This document shows positions 1 to 8,593 of a stretch of DNA of 39,062 nucleotides, piece by piece. The DNA is from Pseudomonadota bacterium. GTDB taxonomy: Bacteria; Pseudomonadota; Gammaproteobacteria; Burkholderiales; Ferrovaceae. The stretch is taken from the NCBI GenBank assembly GCA_028873535.1, contig JAGWIJ010000019.1:1-39062 (forward strand), given 5' to 3'. The notes beneath the pieces were generated by a model. That model was not told the origin of the DNA and ran no database searches. It worked only from the letters and a program-made list of their open reading frames with translations. Made by a program: the position numbers and the translations under genes. Within the stretch, counting starts at the first letter, position 1; every line of letters starts with the position of its first letter.

Positions 1-1980
1 CTGCACAAACCCAAGGTCGACGAAGCCGCCAAGGGCGACAAGAAAGCGCCAAAGAAAAAGACAACGACCATCTGGAAGGACGAAACCGCCAAGCGGCGCA
101 CGATCAAGACGCGCGGCGACGTCGGCGGCGCCTCGGGCTGGCACACGCCGAAAGGCGCGCGTCACAAGGCAGCTTCTCCGGTGGAGTCGGCGCAGACCTT
201 CGCTGCCCCGACCGAGCAGGTAGTGCGCGAAATCATGGTTCCGGAGACTATTACTGTCGCCGATCTCGCGCACAAGATGTCGGTGAAGGCGGCGGCGGTG
301 ATCAAGACCCTGATCAAGCTGGGCAGCATGGTCACCATCAACCAGGTGCTGGACCAGGAAACCGCGATGATCGTGGTCGAGGAACTGGGGCATCTGGCCA
401 AGCCGGCCAAGCTGGACGATCCGGAGTCGATGCTGGTGGACCTTGGCGTCGATGTCAGCGACGCCGAGCGCCTGCCGCGAGCCCCGGTGGTCACCGTGAT
501 GGGCCACGTCGACCATGGCAAGACCTCGCTGCTCGACTACATCCGCCGTTCGCGCGTGGCCAGTGGCGAAGCGGGCGGCATCACGCAGCACATCGGTGCC
601 TATCATGTCGAGACACCGCGCGGCATGGTGACCTTCCTCGATACCCCGGGCCACGAGGCCTTCACGGCCATGCGTGCACGCGGTGCCAAGGTGACCGACA
701 TCGTGATTCTGGTGGTTGCGGCCGACGACGGCGTGATGCCCCAGACCATCGAGGCGATCCACCATGCCAAGGCGGCACAGGTGCCGGTGGTGGTGGCCAT
801 CAACAAGATCGACAAGTCCGAGGCCAATCCGGACCGCATCAAGGGCGAACTGGTCGCCCAGGGCGTGCTGCCCGAGGAATACGGCGGCGAGGCGATGTTC
901 GTGAACGTGTCGGCCAAGACCGGCGTGGGCGTCGACAATCTGCTCGAGGCCATCCTGCTGCAGGCCGAAGTGCTCGAACTCACCGCCGCCCGCAAGACGC
1001 CGGCCAAGGGCATCGTGATCGAAGCGCGCCTGGACAAGGGCCGTGGCCCGGTGGCGACGGTGCTGGTGCAATCCGGCACGCTCAAGCGCGGCGACATGGT
1101 CCTGGCCGGTGCGGCCTTCGGCCGCGTGCGGGCGATGCTCGACGAGGCAGGGCATGCGGTGCAGGAGGCCGGTCCTTCGATTCCGGTCGAGATCCAGGGC
1201 CTGTCCGACGTGCCGGCAGCCGGTGAGGACGTGATCGTGCTCAACGACGAACGCAAGGCACGCGAGATCGCGCTGTTCCGTCAGGGCAAGTTCCGCGACG
1301 TGAAACTGGCGCGCCAGCATGCATCCAAGCTGGAGAACATCTTCGAGCAGATGGGCGAGGGCGAGGTCAAGTCGCTGTCGCTGATCATCAAGTCGGACGT
1401 CCAGGGTTCCTACGAGGCGCTTTCGCAATCGCTGCAGAAGCTGTCCACCAGCGAAGTCCAGGTCAAAATCCTGCACTGCGCGGTCGGCGGCATCACCGAG
1501 TCCGACGTCAATCTGGCACTGGCCTCGAAGGCGGTGATCATCGGCTTCAACACGCGTGCCGACACCACGGCGCGCAAGCTGATCGACAGCACCGGGGTCG
1601 ATGTGCGCTACTACGATGTCATCTACGAGGCCGTCGACGAGGTCAAGGCCGCGCTGTCAGGCATGCTGGCACCCGATCGCAAGGAGAGCATGCTCGGCAT
1701 CGTCGAGATCCGCGAAGTGTTCAAGATCTCCAAGATCGGTTCGGTGGCCGGTTGCTATGTCACCGAGGGCCTGATCAAGCGCGGCGCGCAGATCCGCCTG
1801 CTGCGCGACGACGTGGTGGTCTGGACCGGTGAACTCGATTCGCTCAAGCGCTTCAAGGACGATGTGCGCGAGGTGAAGGCCGGCTTCGAATGCGGCCTCA
1901 GCCTGAAGAACTACAACGACATCCAGATCGGCGACAAGCTGGAAGCCTTCGAAGTCGTCGAGGTGGCACGCACGCTGTAA
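1..1980 (+). CDS. infB: Translation initiation factor IF-2, 5' end outside window
   Basis: GTPase that brings initiator fMet-tRNA to the 30S subunit in the cytoplasm. The frame is open from base 1, so the N-terminal part lies outside the window; 659 residues are visible. The first 60 residues are the Lys-rich linker, ending in a Gly-rich stretch. The IF-2 N2 domain follows at about residues 75-135 ([17 protein letters not shown]). The G domain starts at about 160, with G1 GHVDHGKT at about 168-175, DTPGH at about 214 and NKID at about 268. Domains II, III and C2 follow and end in a normal C terminus (EVARTL). rbfA begins 16 bases downstream, the usual nusA-infB-rbfA-truB order. A GTG at 181 opens only a shortened form lacking the linker and is unlikely to be the main start. 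The assignment is secure. Confidence 0.98.
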   Translation: MHKPKVDEAAKGDKKAPKKKTTTIWKDETAKRRTIKTRGDVGGASGWHTPKGARHKAASPVESAQTFAAPTEQVVREIMVPETITVADLAHKMSVKAAAVIKTLIKLGSMVTINQVLDQETAMIVVEELGHLAKPAKLDDPESMLVDLGVDVSDAERLPRAPVVTVMGHVDHGKTSLLDYIRRSRVASGEAGGITQHIGAYHVETPRGMVTFLDTPGHEAFTAMRARGAKVTDIVILVVAADDGVMPQTIEAIHHAKAAQVPVVVAINKIDKSEANPDRIKGELVAQGVLPEEYGGEAMFVNVSAKTGVGVDNLLEAILLQAEVLELTAARKTPAKGIVIEARLDKGRGPVATVLVQSGTLKRGDMVLAGAAFGRVRAMLDEAGHAVQEAGPSIPVEIQGLSDVPAAGEDVIVLNDERKAREIALFRQGKFRDVKLARQHASKLENIFEQMGEGEVKSLSLIIKSDVQGSYEALSQSLQKLSTSEVQVKILHCAVGGITESDVNLALASKAVIIGFNTRADTTARKLIDSTGVDVRYYDVIYEAVDEVKAALSGMLAPDRKESMLGIVEIREVFKISKIGSVAGCYVTEGLIKRGAQIRLLRDDVVVWTGELDSLKRFKDDVREVKAGFECGLSLKNYNDIQIGDKLEAFEVVEVARTL

Positions 1981-1996
1981 GGCGCGCATCGCTGCC

Positions 1997-2494
1997 ATGG
2001 GGACCACGCAGACACGCCAGCGGCGGATCGCCGAACAGATCCGCAAGGATCTGTCGGAGCTGATCCGCCTGCGCGTCAAGGATCCGCGCGTCGGCATGGT
2101 CACCGTGACCTGGGTCGAGGTGGCCGCGGACTACGGCCACGCCAAGGTCTATGTGTCCTCGCTGCTGGGCGAGGACTCGCTGCGTCAGACCCTGGAGGGC
2201 CTGGCGCTGGCTGCAGGCTTCCTGCGGCGTGAACTGGGGCGTGGCCTCAAGCTGCGTGTCACGCCACAGTTGCATTTCCTGGCTGACGCCAGCATCGACC
2301 GCGGGGTACGCATGGGCGCGCTGATCGGCCAGGCGCGCGCCTCCGACCAGGCGCTGGCGGACGCCAGTGCGCATGCCGACGCCGGCGCCGACGACAGTGC
2401 GCAAGCGGAGGCCGGCGGCGACCCGGCTGGCGCTGCGCTGGCGCATCCCGCGGCTGTCGCGCCGCCCGAGCCCGCCGGCGGGGAACGCTCCTGA
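1997..2494 (+). CDS. rbfA: Ribosome-binding factor A
   Basis: Small KH-fold protein that binds the 5' helix of 16S rRNA and assists late 30S maturation and cold adaptation. The 165-residue product begins MGTTQTRQRRIAEQIRKDL and contains the family block SELIRLRVKDPRVGMVTVTWVEV followed by the YGHAKVYVSSL strand. The core ends near residue 115. The last 50 or so residues are an Ala/Gly/Asp-rich tail (ADASAHADAGADDSAQAEAGG) longer than in E. coli RbfA (133 aa) and probably disordered. The ATG lies 16 bases after infB. The TGA at 2492-2494 overlaps a CTG that is the proposed truB start, so the two are probably translationally coupled. Confidence 0.96.
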   Translation: MGTTQTRQRRIAEQIRKDLSELIRLRVKDPRVGMVTVTWVEVAADYGHAKVYVSSLLGEDSLRQTLEGLALAAGFLRRELGRGLKLRVTPQLHFLADASIDRGVRMGALIGQARASDQALADASAHADAGADDSAQAEAGGDPAGAALAHPAAVAPPEPAGGERS

Positions 2495-3420
2495 ACCGGG
2501 CAGTCCGCCCACCGCTGCGCCGCGTCGACGGCGTGCTCCTGCTCGACAAGCCGCGCGGGCTTTCCTCCAATATCGCGCTGCAACGCGCACGGCACCTGCT
2601 GCGCGCCGAGAAGGCGGGGCACACCGGCACGCTCGATCCCGAGGCCACTGGTCTGCTGCCACTGTGCTTCGGCGAGGCCACCAAGTTCTCCTCCCGGCTG
2701 CTGGAGGCCGCCAAGGGCTACGAGGCTGAATTGCGGCTGGGTGAGACCAGCACGACGGGTGATGCCGAGGGCGCGATCCTGCCGGGGCCCGGGCCGGTGC
2801 CGGACGATGCGGCGGCCGTCCACGCGGTGCTGCGCAGCCTGCTTGGCGCGCAGCAACAGGTGCCGCCCATGCATTCCGCACTCAAGCACGACGGGCGGCC
2901 GCTGTACGACTACGCGCGTGCCGGCGTCGAGGTCGCGCGGCCAGTGCGGCAGATCGTGGTGCAGCGCCTGGAACTGCTCGCATTCAGCGGCCACAGCCTG
3001 CGGGTGCAGGCCGATTGCAGCAAGGGCACCTACATCCGCGTGCTGGCCGAGGAAATCGGCCGCCGCCTGGGCTGTGGTGCCTGGCTGTCCGCACTGCGCC
3101 GCAACCGCACCGGCGGCTTTGCACTCGACGATGCCATCACGTTGGATGCCCTGACCGGCCTGGACGAGGACCAGCGTACGGCGCTGCTGCTGCCGCCCGA
3201 GCGGCTGGTGGCCGACCTGACGCTGCTGGTGCTGGATGCGGATCAGGCGGATGGGCTGGTACACGGCCGCTCGCCGGCGCTGGATCCGCTGACCGTGCTG
3301 CCGCCGGTGGACCTGGTGGTGCGTGCGCACGATCCCGCCGGGCGCTTCCTGGGACTGGTCCGGCGCAGTGCCCAGGATCGCATCGTCGCCGTGCGCCTGA
3401 TGGCAGAGCCAGCGAAATAG
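2491..3420 (+). CDS. truB: tRNA pseudouridine(55) synthase TruB, probable CTG start
   Basis: Converts U55 of the T-loop to pseudouridine in most tRNAs and helps tRNA fold. The conserved block GHTGTLDPEATGLLP carries the catalytic Asp (residue 49 counted from 2491), and KGTYIRVLAEEIG is the usual downstream motif; the C terminus has the PUA-like end. The start is unusual. The frame has no upstream ATG, GTG or TTG, and the first such codon is GTG 2533, the Val of the conserved GVLLLDKPRG block. Starting there would remove the residues that normally precede it. CTG at 2491 overlaps the rbfA stop (CTGA), has GGGGAA at 2480-2485 at a good spacing, and gives 309 residues against 314 in E. coli. CTG 2515 is a second possibility. 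Function is secure; start is inferred. Confidence 0.93.
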   Translation: MNRAVRPPLRRVDGVLLLDKPRGLSSNIALQRARHLLRAEKAGHTGTLDPEATGLLPLCFGEATKFSSRLLEAAKGYEAELRLGETSTTGDAEGAILPGPGPVPDDAAAVHAVLRSLLGAQQQVPPMHSALKHDGRPLYDYARAGVEVARPVRQIVVQRLELLAFSGHSLRVQADCSKGTYIRVLAEEIGRRLGCGAWLSALRRNRTGGFALDDAITLDALTGLDEDQRTALLLPPERLVADLTLLVLDADQADGLVHGRSPALDPLTVLPPVDLVVRAHDPAGRFLGLVRRSAQDRIVAVRLMAEPAK

Positions 3421-3541
3421 ACGGTCTTTCCTCGGTTCATTCGGAAATGGCAAATTCGCCAGCCGGGTGAAACTGGGCTCCATCAGTCGGCCGGACCGTG
3501 CCCTTTCGGGCGCGCCAGCCACGAACCGGAGAATCGAGACC

Positions 3542-4834
3542 GTGTATACACCGACGCTTCGCACCGCCAGTTCCCGTTCCCAGATCGCCGAGCGCCCGTC
3601 GCGCACGGCCCATGGCGCGCCAGCCGACTCGGTCGAACTGAGCTCGACGCTGGATCCGCGCGACGAGGCGCTGGCACTGTTCAATGCCGGCCGTCGCGAG
3701 GAAGCCGTGGTGACGCTGCAGGAGGCACTGGCCGCCGCGACGACTGATCCGCAGGGCTGGAATGACCTCGGCAACATGCTGGCGCATCTGGACCGCCTGT
3801 CCGAGGCAGCAACCGCTTTCCGGCGTGCGCTGGGCCGCGCGCCCCGTTCGGCGGCGCTGTGGAACAACCTGGGTGCCGTGCTGCAGCGCGACGGCCACGC
3901 GGTCGGCGCCGAATGCGCGTTCCGGCGTGCCATTGCGCTGCAGGACAACTTCCACCAGGCGCATCAGAACCTTGCGCAGCTGCTCGAATCGCGCGGCGAG
4001 TCGCTGGAGGCGGCGCGCCACCATTGCCTGGCCTTCGTGCATGGTCCGCGCGACGGCAAGACCTTCGCCATGCTCGGACTCGCCTACTACCACCTGGGAA
4101 AGATGGATGCCGCGGCGCAGGTCTACCGCGACTGGCTGAATGCCGAACCCGACAATCCGGTCGCGCGCCACCGCCTGGCGGCCTGCCTGCGCGAAGGGGT
4201 CCCGACGCGCGTCTCCGATGCCTACGTCGAAGCCACTTTTGACGCCTTCGCGCCGACCTTCGATACCCATCTGCGCGAGCTTGGTTACCAGGGCCCGGCA
4301 CTCATCGCGCAGGCACTGGCGGACTGCGGCACCGGGCCGGTGTCCTGGCGCGTACTGGACGCCGGTTGCGGCACAGGACTGTGCGGCGAGGTGCTGCGTC
4401 CCTTCGCCAGCCAACTTGACGGCGTCGACCTGTCCGCCGCGATGCTGGCGCGCGCCTATCCGCGGGGGCTCTACGACCGGCTCGAGAAGAGCGAACTGAC
4501 CGCATTCATGAACTCCCAGCGCCACGCCTACGATCTGGTGGCAGCGGCAGACTCCTTCAATTATTTCGGTGAGCTGTTCCCGGTGTTCGAGGCGGCGGCC
4601 AATGCCCTGGTGCCGGGCGGCGTGCTGGTGTTCACCGTCGAGGATGGTGACGGCCGCTGCGGCGACAGTGGCTGGCATCTGGCCATGCACGGTCGCTACG
4701 TGCACGATTCGCGCACTGTCATGCAGTGGCTCGACCTGGCCGGATTCAGCCTGAGCTGCGTGCGCAGCGCTGCGCTGCGCCGCGAACTGGGCGAGGAAGT
4801 GCACGGCCGCGTGTTCGCCGCCCGGCGCCGCTGA
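3542..4834 (+). CDS. TPR-repeat class I SAM-dependent methyltransferase
   Basis: Resembles the predicted TPR methyltransferase family (COG4976 type); substrate unknown. With the GTG at 3542 the protein has 430 residues. GGAGA lies 9 bases upstream, which favours this start over the in-frame GTG at 3467 that would add 25 low-complexity residues. Residues of about 35-215 hold five or so tetratricopeptide repeats (AWNDLGNMLAHLDRLSEAATAF-like units). After the linker YVEATFDAFAPTFDTHL comes a Rossmann methyltransferase with motif I VLDAGCGTGLCG at about 271-282, acidic motif GVDLS about 20 residues later, and AADSFNYFG as motif IV. The TPRs probably recognise a protein partner. It follows truB after a 121-base gap in which I see no clear promoter or terminator. 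Confidence 0.85.
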   Translation: MYTPTLRTASSRSQIAERPSRTAHGAPADSVELSSTLDPRDEALALFNAGRREEAVVTLQEALAAATTDPQGWNDLGNMLAHLDRLSEAATAFRRALGRAPRSAALWNNLGAVLQRDGHAVGAECAFRRAIALQDNFHQAHQNLAQLLESRGESLEAARHHCLAFVHGPRDGKTFAMLGLAYYHLGKMDAAAQVYRDWLNAEPDNPVARHRLAACLREGVPTRVSDAYVEATFDAFAPTFDTHLRELGYQGPALIAQALADCGTGPVSWRVLDAGCGTGLCGEVLRPFASQLDGVDLSAAMLARAYPRGLYDRLEKSELTAFMNSQRHAYDLVAAADSFNYFGELFPVFEAAANALVPGGVLVFTVEDGDGRCGDSGWHLAMHGRYVHDSRTVMQWLDLAGFSLSCVRSAALRRELGEEVHGRVFAARRR

Positions 4835-4845
4835 GCTGCGCTTGC

Positions 4846-4851
4846 TAGAAT
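4846..4851 (+). promoter_or_regulatory. Candidate -10 box of the Atm1-type gene, leaderless arrangement
   Basis: TAGAAT stands out in GC-rich sequence and ends 7 bases before the ATG at 4859, so transcription would begin at or within one base of the start codon. No good -35 is visible at the expected distance. lutA has the same geometry. Confidence 0.35.
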
Positions 4852-4858
4852 CGGGCCC

Positions 4859-6724
4859 ATGCGTGCCCATCGAGAGTCCTCCCCCCCAGGCGCCAGTCCC
4901 GTTCCAGGGCAAGGCGGCTGGGGCGCCCTGCGTTCCCTGCTGCCCTACCTGGCCCGCTACCGCCTGCGCATCGCCGCTGCCGCCCTGTGCCTGATCCTGG
5001 CCAAGGTCAGCAACGTCGCAGTGCCGCTGGTGCTCAAGCTGGTCATCGACCGGCTCGCGCCATCCAGCCAGCCGCTGGCCGTGCCGATCGCGCTGGTGCT
5101 GGCCTTCGGCGCCCTGCGTTTCTCGGTCACCTTGTTCAACGAACTGCGCGACGGCTTTTTCGCGCGGGTCAGCCAGCGCGCCATTCGCGAGGCCGCGCTG
5201 GAGGTGTTCCGTCACGTGCATCGTCTGTCGCTGCGCTTCCACCTGGATCGCCAGACCGGCGGCATGTCGCGCGACATCGAGCGCGGCACGCGCGGCATCG
5301 AGTCGATGCTGCGCTTCGCGCTGTTCAGCATCGTGCCCACGCTGGTCGAGATGGCCATGGTGGGCGGCATCCTGGCGGTGCGCTACGACCTGTGGTTCGG
5401 CCTGGTGACGGTCGGAACGCTGGCCCTGTACATCACCACCACTGTCGTGATCACCGAATGGCGCACCCAGTTCCGGCGCCGCATGAACGAACTCGACTCC
5501 CGCGCCAACACGCGCGCCATCGACAGCCTGCTCAACTACGAGACGGTGAAGTACTTCGGCAACGAGGACTGGGAAGCGCGCCGCTACGACGAGAACCTGC
5601 AGCGCTGGGAGGAGGCCGCGGTGCGCAGCCAGACCTCGCTGGCCGCGCTCAACGTGGCGCAGAGCCTGATCATCGCCATCGGCGCCACCGTGCTGATGCT
5701 GCGCGCGGCCAACGGCGTGGCTGCCGGCCGCATGACCGTGGGCGATCTGGTGCTGATCAACGCGCTGCTGCTCCAGCTCTATGTCCCGTTGAACTTCCTG
5801 GGCGTGATCTACCGTGAAATGAAGCAGTCGATGCTCGACATGGATCGCATGTTCCGTCTGCTGGCGGTCGATGCGGAAGTGGCCGACGTGCCGGGGGCTC
5901 CGCCGCTGCTGGCCGGTCCCGGCGAAGTGCGTTTCGAGAACGTGGATTTCGGTTACGACCGGCGCCGGGCCATCCTGCATGGCGTGGACTTCCGGATCCC
6001 GCCCGGGCGCACGCTGGCCGTGGTGGGCGCCAGCGGCGCCGGCAAGTCCACGCTGTCGCGCCTGCTGTTCCGCTTCTACGATGTGGGTGCCGGCCGCATC
6101 ACCATCGATGGCCAGGACGTGCGCGCCGTGCAGCAGATCAGCCTGCGCTCCGCCATCGGCATCGTGCCGCAGGACACCGTGCTGTTCAACGACACCGTGG
6201 CCTACAACATCGCCTACGGCCGGCCGGGGGCCAGCCGCGAGGAGGTGGTCGCCGCGGCGCGCGCCGCGCATGTGCACGACTTCATCCAGGCGCTGCCGGA
6301 TGGCTACGAGACGGTGGTCGGCGAGCGTGGTCTGAAGCTGTCGGGCGGGGAAAAGCAGCGCGTGGCGATCGCGCGCACCATCCTCAAGAATCCGCGCATC
6401 CTGATCTTCGACGAGGCCACCTCGGCGCTCGACTCGCGCTCGGAACGCGCCATCCAGACCGAACTGGACCGCATTGCCTGCGACCACACCACGCTGGTGA
6501 TCGCGCACCGCCTGTCGACCATCGTCGGTGCCGACGAAATCATCGTGCTTGACCACGGCCGGGTCGTCGAACGCGGCCATCACGCGCAATTGCTGGCCCG
6601 CGCGGGGCGCTACGCCAGCATGTGGGCACTGCAACAACGCGCCGCGCATGACGATGAACAGGCCGACGACGCGGAAGGCAAGCGCTCAGACGGCCAGGAT
6701 ACGGTGAAACTTGTTCATAATTGA
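4859..6724 (+). CDS. Atm1/HMT1-type ABC exporter (fused membrane and ATPase domains)
   Basis: Half-transporter of the Atm1 group, inner-membrane homodimers known to export glutathione-linked metal or sulfur compounds. The 621 residues contain six transmembrane helices (about 25-310), including the family signature LLNYETVKYFGNEDWEARRY at about 223-242. The nucleotide-binding domain has Walker A GASGAGKST (about 389-397), Q-loop VPQDTVLFNDT, signature LSGGEKQR (about 493), Walker B ILIFDEAT (about 514) and the H-loop IAHRLST, so it is catalytically complete. The start ATG has no Shine-Dalgarno but sits 7 bases after a TAGAAT box. In this family the role is iron-sulfur or heavy-metal homeostasis; the substrate here is inferred. 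Confidence 0.93.
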   Translation: MRAHRESSPPGASPVPGQGGWGALRSLLPYLARYRLRIAAAALCLILAKVSNVAVPLVLKLVIDRLAPSSQPLAVPIALVLAFGALRFSVTLFNELRDGFFARVSQRAIREAALEVFRHVHRLSLRFHLDRQTGGMSRDIERGTRGIESMLRFALFSIVPTLVEMAMVGGILAVRYDLWFGLVTVGTLALYITTTVVITEWRTQFRRRMNELDSRANTRAIDSLLNYETVKYFGNEDWEARRYDENLQRWEEAAVRSQTSLAALNVAQSLIIAIGATVLMLRAANGVAAGRMTVGDLVLINALLLQLYVPLNFLGVIYREMKQSMLDMDRMFRLLAVDAEVADVPGAPPLLAGPGEVRFENVDFGYDRRRAILHGVDFRIPPGRTLAVVGASGAGKSTLSRLLFRFYDVGAGRITIDGQDVRAVQQISLRSAIGIVPQDTVLFNDTVAYNIAYGRPGASREEVVAAARAAHVHDFIQALPDGYETVVGERGLKLSGGEKQRVAIARTILKNPRILIFDEATSALDSRSERAIQTELDRIACDHTTLVIAHRLSTIVGADEIIVLDHGRVVERGHHAQLLARAGRYASMWALQQRAAHDDEQADDAEGKRSDGQDTVKLVHN

Positions 6725-6771
6725 GGGCCTTGCTGCTATTCTTGCGGCGAAATGGCGTACAGGATATCGGA

Positions 6772-7773
6772 ATGACTGACCTTTCGCGTCGCGCCCTCGG
6801 GGCCGTGACGATGCTGCTGGCAATCCTGGTGCTGCAACCCGCCGAAGCGCTGGCGTCGAGCCAGGCCCACGCAGTCAAGACCCGGCACCACCGCCATGTG
6901 CTGGCAAGCCGCGCGCACCATGCCGCGCCGGCCCAGCCCGCCGATGCGCGGCGCGATCTTCCCGACGGCCTGTGGCTGCGCGCCAACGCGGCCTACATCT
7001 TCGACGAGACCAGTCACCTGGAACTCGCGGACCGCAATCCCGACACGGTGCAGCCGATCGCCTCGATCACCAAGCTGATGACCGCGGTCGTGGTGCTGCA
7101 ACAGGGCTTCCCGCTCGATGAGCTGGTCGAGATCACCGATGCGGACGTCGACACCCTGCGCCATACCCATTCCCTGCTGCGCGTCGGTTCGCACTACACG
7201 CGGCGCGAACTGCTGCTGCTGGCGCTGATGTCCTCCGAGAACCGCGCCGCCGCCGCGCTGGGCCGGTCGGCGCCGGAGGGTCGCGAGGCCTTTGTCGCGC
7301 TGATGAACAGCACCGCCAGCCAACTCGGCATGGAGCACACCCACTACGAGGACACATCCGGCCTGAACGGCGGCAATGCCTCGACAGCGCGCGACCTGGC
7401 CGTGCTGGTGCGCTTCGCGAGTTCCTTCCCGATGATCCATGAATTCACCACGACGCCCGAAGCCCGCGTGGCGTCGCTGGAAGGGCGCGGCTACACCTTC
7501 CGCAACACCAACCTGCTGGTGCGCCAGGGCGAATGGGATGTGGTGGTGTCGAAGACCGGCTTCATCAACGAGTCCGGCCAGTGCCTGGTGATGCAGGCGC
7601 GCATCGACGGCAAGCTCACCACCATGGTGCTGCTCGATTCCCACGGCCGCCTCGGCCGCATCTCGGACGCGCAACAGGTGCGCCGCTGGATCGAGGCGCG
7701 TGCCGCCAGCCAGGCGCGCGTCGGTACGCTCGGTCCGCGCGAGAATCCCGCCCGGCGCGCGCGCAACGGCTGA
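6772..7773 (+). CDS. pbpG: D-alanyl-D-alanine endopeptidase, PBP7 type
   Basis: Periplasmic serine peptidase that cleaves D-Ala-meso-DAP cross-links in peptidoglycan. The ATG at 6772 gives 333 residues; AGGA lies 7-10 bases upstream. An in-frame TTG at 6721 would add 17 residues before the signal peptide and is less likely. Residues 1-25 form a signal peptide (VTMLLAILVLQPAEALA), followed by a His/Ala-rich linker. The three penicillin-binding motifs are intact: SITK with the active Ser at about 98, SEN at about 155-157 and KTG at about 261-263. Length and motif spacing fit PBP7/8 rather than PBP5, since there is no long C-terminal beta domain or amphipathic anchor. Confidence 0.93.
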   Translation: MTDLSRRALGAVTMLLAILVLQPAEALASSQAHAVKTRHHRHVLASRAHHAAPAQPADARRDLPDGLWLRANAAYIFDETSHLELADRNPDTVQPIASITKLMTAVVVLQQGFPLDELVEITDADVDTLRHTHSLLRVGSHYTRRELLLLALMSSENRAAAALGRSAPEGREAFVALMNSTASQLGMEHTHYEDTSGLNGGNASTARDLAVLVRFASSFPMIHEFTTTPEARVASLEGRGYTFRNTNLLVRQGEWDVVVSKTGFINESGQCLVMQARIDGKLTTMVLLDSHGRLGRISDAQQVRRWIEARAASQARVGTLGPRENPARRARNG

Positions 7774-7780
7774 TCACGCT

Positions 7781-7794
7781 GCAGCGCGCGCTGC
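7781..7794. repeat. Perfect 14-bp palindrome between pbpG and lutA
   Basis: GCAGCGCGCGCTGC reads the same on both strands and begins 8 bases after the pbpG stop. It can form a short stem but has no following T-run, so it is at best a weak terminator; it could also be an operator for lut, since LutR/LldR-type repressors bind palindromes. Function unproven. Confidence 0.3.
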
Positions 7795-7826
7795 GCGCCG
7801 CAGGGCCACGACCGCCTGCTTTGGTG

Positions 7827-7832
7827 TAGCAT
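7827..7832 (+). promoter_or_regulatory. Candidate -10 box of lutABC, leaderless arrangement
   Basis: TAGCAT ends 7 bases before the lutA ATG (7840), exactly the spacing seen before the Atm1-type gene. No convincing -35 is seen, so an activator or a degenerate element would be needed. Confidence 0.33.
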
Positions 7833-7839
7833 CCGACGC

Positions 7840-8580
7840 ATGAATGTCGGACTCTTCGTCACCTGTCTTGTCGACGCCTTGCGGCCACGCATCGGCTTTG
7901 CGACCGTTGAACTGCTGGAGGCCGCGGGCTGTGTGGTCGAGGTGCCGGCCAGCCAGACCTGCTGCGGCCAGCCCGGTTTCAATTCCGGCGATCGTGCCTC
8001 GGGTACCGAACTGGCCATGGCGTTCCTGCGCGACTTCGAGCACTTCGACGCGGTGGTTGCGCCGAGCGGCTCCTGCATCTCGATGATCCGCGACTACCCC
8101 GGACTGTTCGCCGGCCAGCCCGAGGTGGCCGGACGTCTGGCCGCCCTGGCGGCGCGCAGCCATGAGCTGAGCGACTTCCTGCTCAATCACGCGCCGCAGC
8201 GTCTGCCGGCGGGCAAGCTGCAATTGCGCGTGTGCTACCACGACAGCTGCTCGGGTCTGCGTACGCTGGGCGTCAAGCAGCAGCCGCGCGAGCTGATCGG
8301 CGCCGTGCAGGGTGTGGAGCTGAGCGAAATGCGCGAAGCCGAGGTGTGCTGCGGCTTTGGCGGCGCCTTCTCGGTCAAGCTCGGCGTGATCGCCACGCGC
8401 ATGGCCGACAACAAGTGCGTCAATGCCGCCGCCACCGGTGCCGATGCCGTGGTCGGCGGCGACCTCGGCTGCCTGGTCAACATCGAAGGCCGGCTGCGCC
8501 GCCGCGGCGACCACCAGACCCGCGTGCTGCATTTTGCCGAGCTCCTGGCCGAAGGCCTGGACAGCGGCCACCACGACTGA
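7840..8580 (+). CDS. lutA: L-lactate utilisation protein LutA (Fe-S oxidoreductase)
   Basis: Subunit of the LutABC (YkgEFG) iron-sulfur complex, which oxidises L-lactate to pyruvate in the cytoplasm in place of LldD. The 246 residues begin MNVGLFVTCLVDALRPRIG, the usual N terminus of the family. The two CCG signatures expected for the cysteine-rich domain (DUF224) are present: TCCGQPG at about residues 40-46 and VCCGFGG at about 169-175. The stop is followed after 13 bases by lutB, with AGGAAG between them. Together with the next two genes it forms a complete lut operon; no regulator gene lies beside it in this window. Confidence 0.94.
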   Translation: MNVGLFVTCLVDALRPRIGFATVELLEAAGCVVEVPASQTCCGQPGFNSGDRASGTELAMAFLRDFEHFDAVVAPSGSCISMIRDYPGLFAGQPEVAGRLAALAARSHELSDFLLNHAPQRLPAGKLQLRVCYHDSCSGLRTLGVKQQPRELIGAVQGVELSEMREAEVCCGFGGAFSVKLGVIATRMADNKCVNAAATGADAVVGGDLGCLVNIEGRLRRRGDHQTRVLHFAELLAEGLDSGHHD

Positions 8581-8593
8581 AGCAGGAAGCCTG

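Noticed and set aside
3421-3541. Possible promoter, terminator or RNA gene between truB and the methyltransferase
   Set aside because: No stem with a T-run, no paired -35/-10 and no tRNA-like fold could be found.
3437-6649. Antisense open frame of about 1070 codons opposite the methyltransferase and Atm1-type genes
   Set aside because: High GC removes stops from the opposite frame; the translation is His/Gln/Arg-rich with no domain, while the plus strand carries clear motifs.
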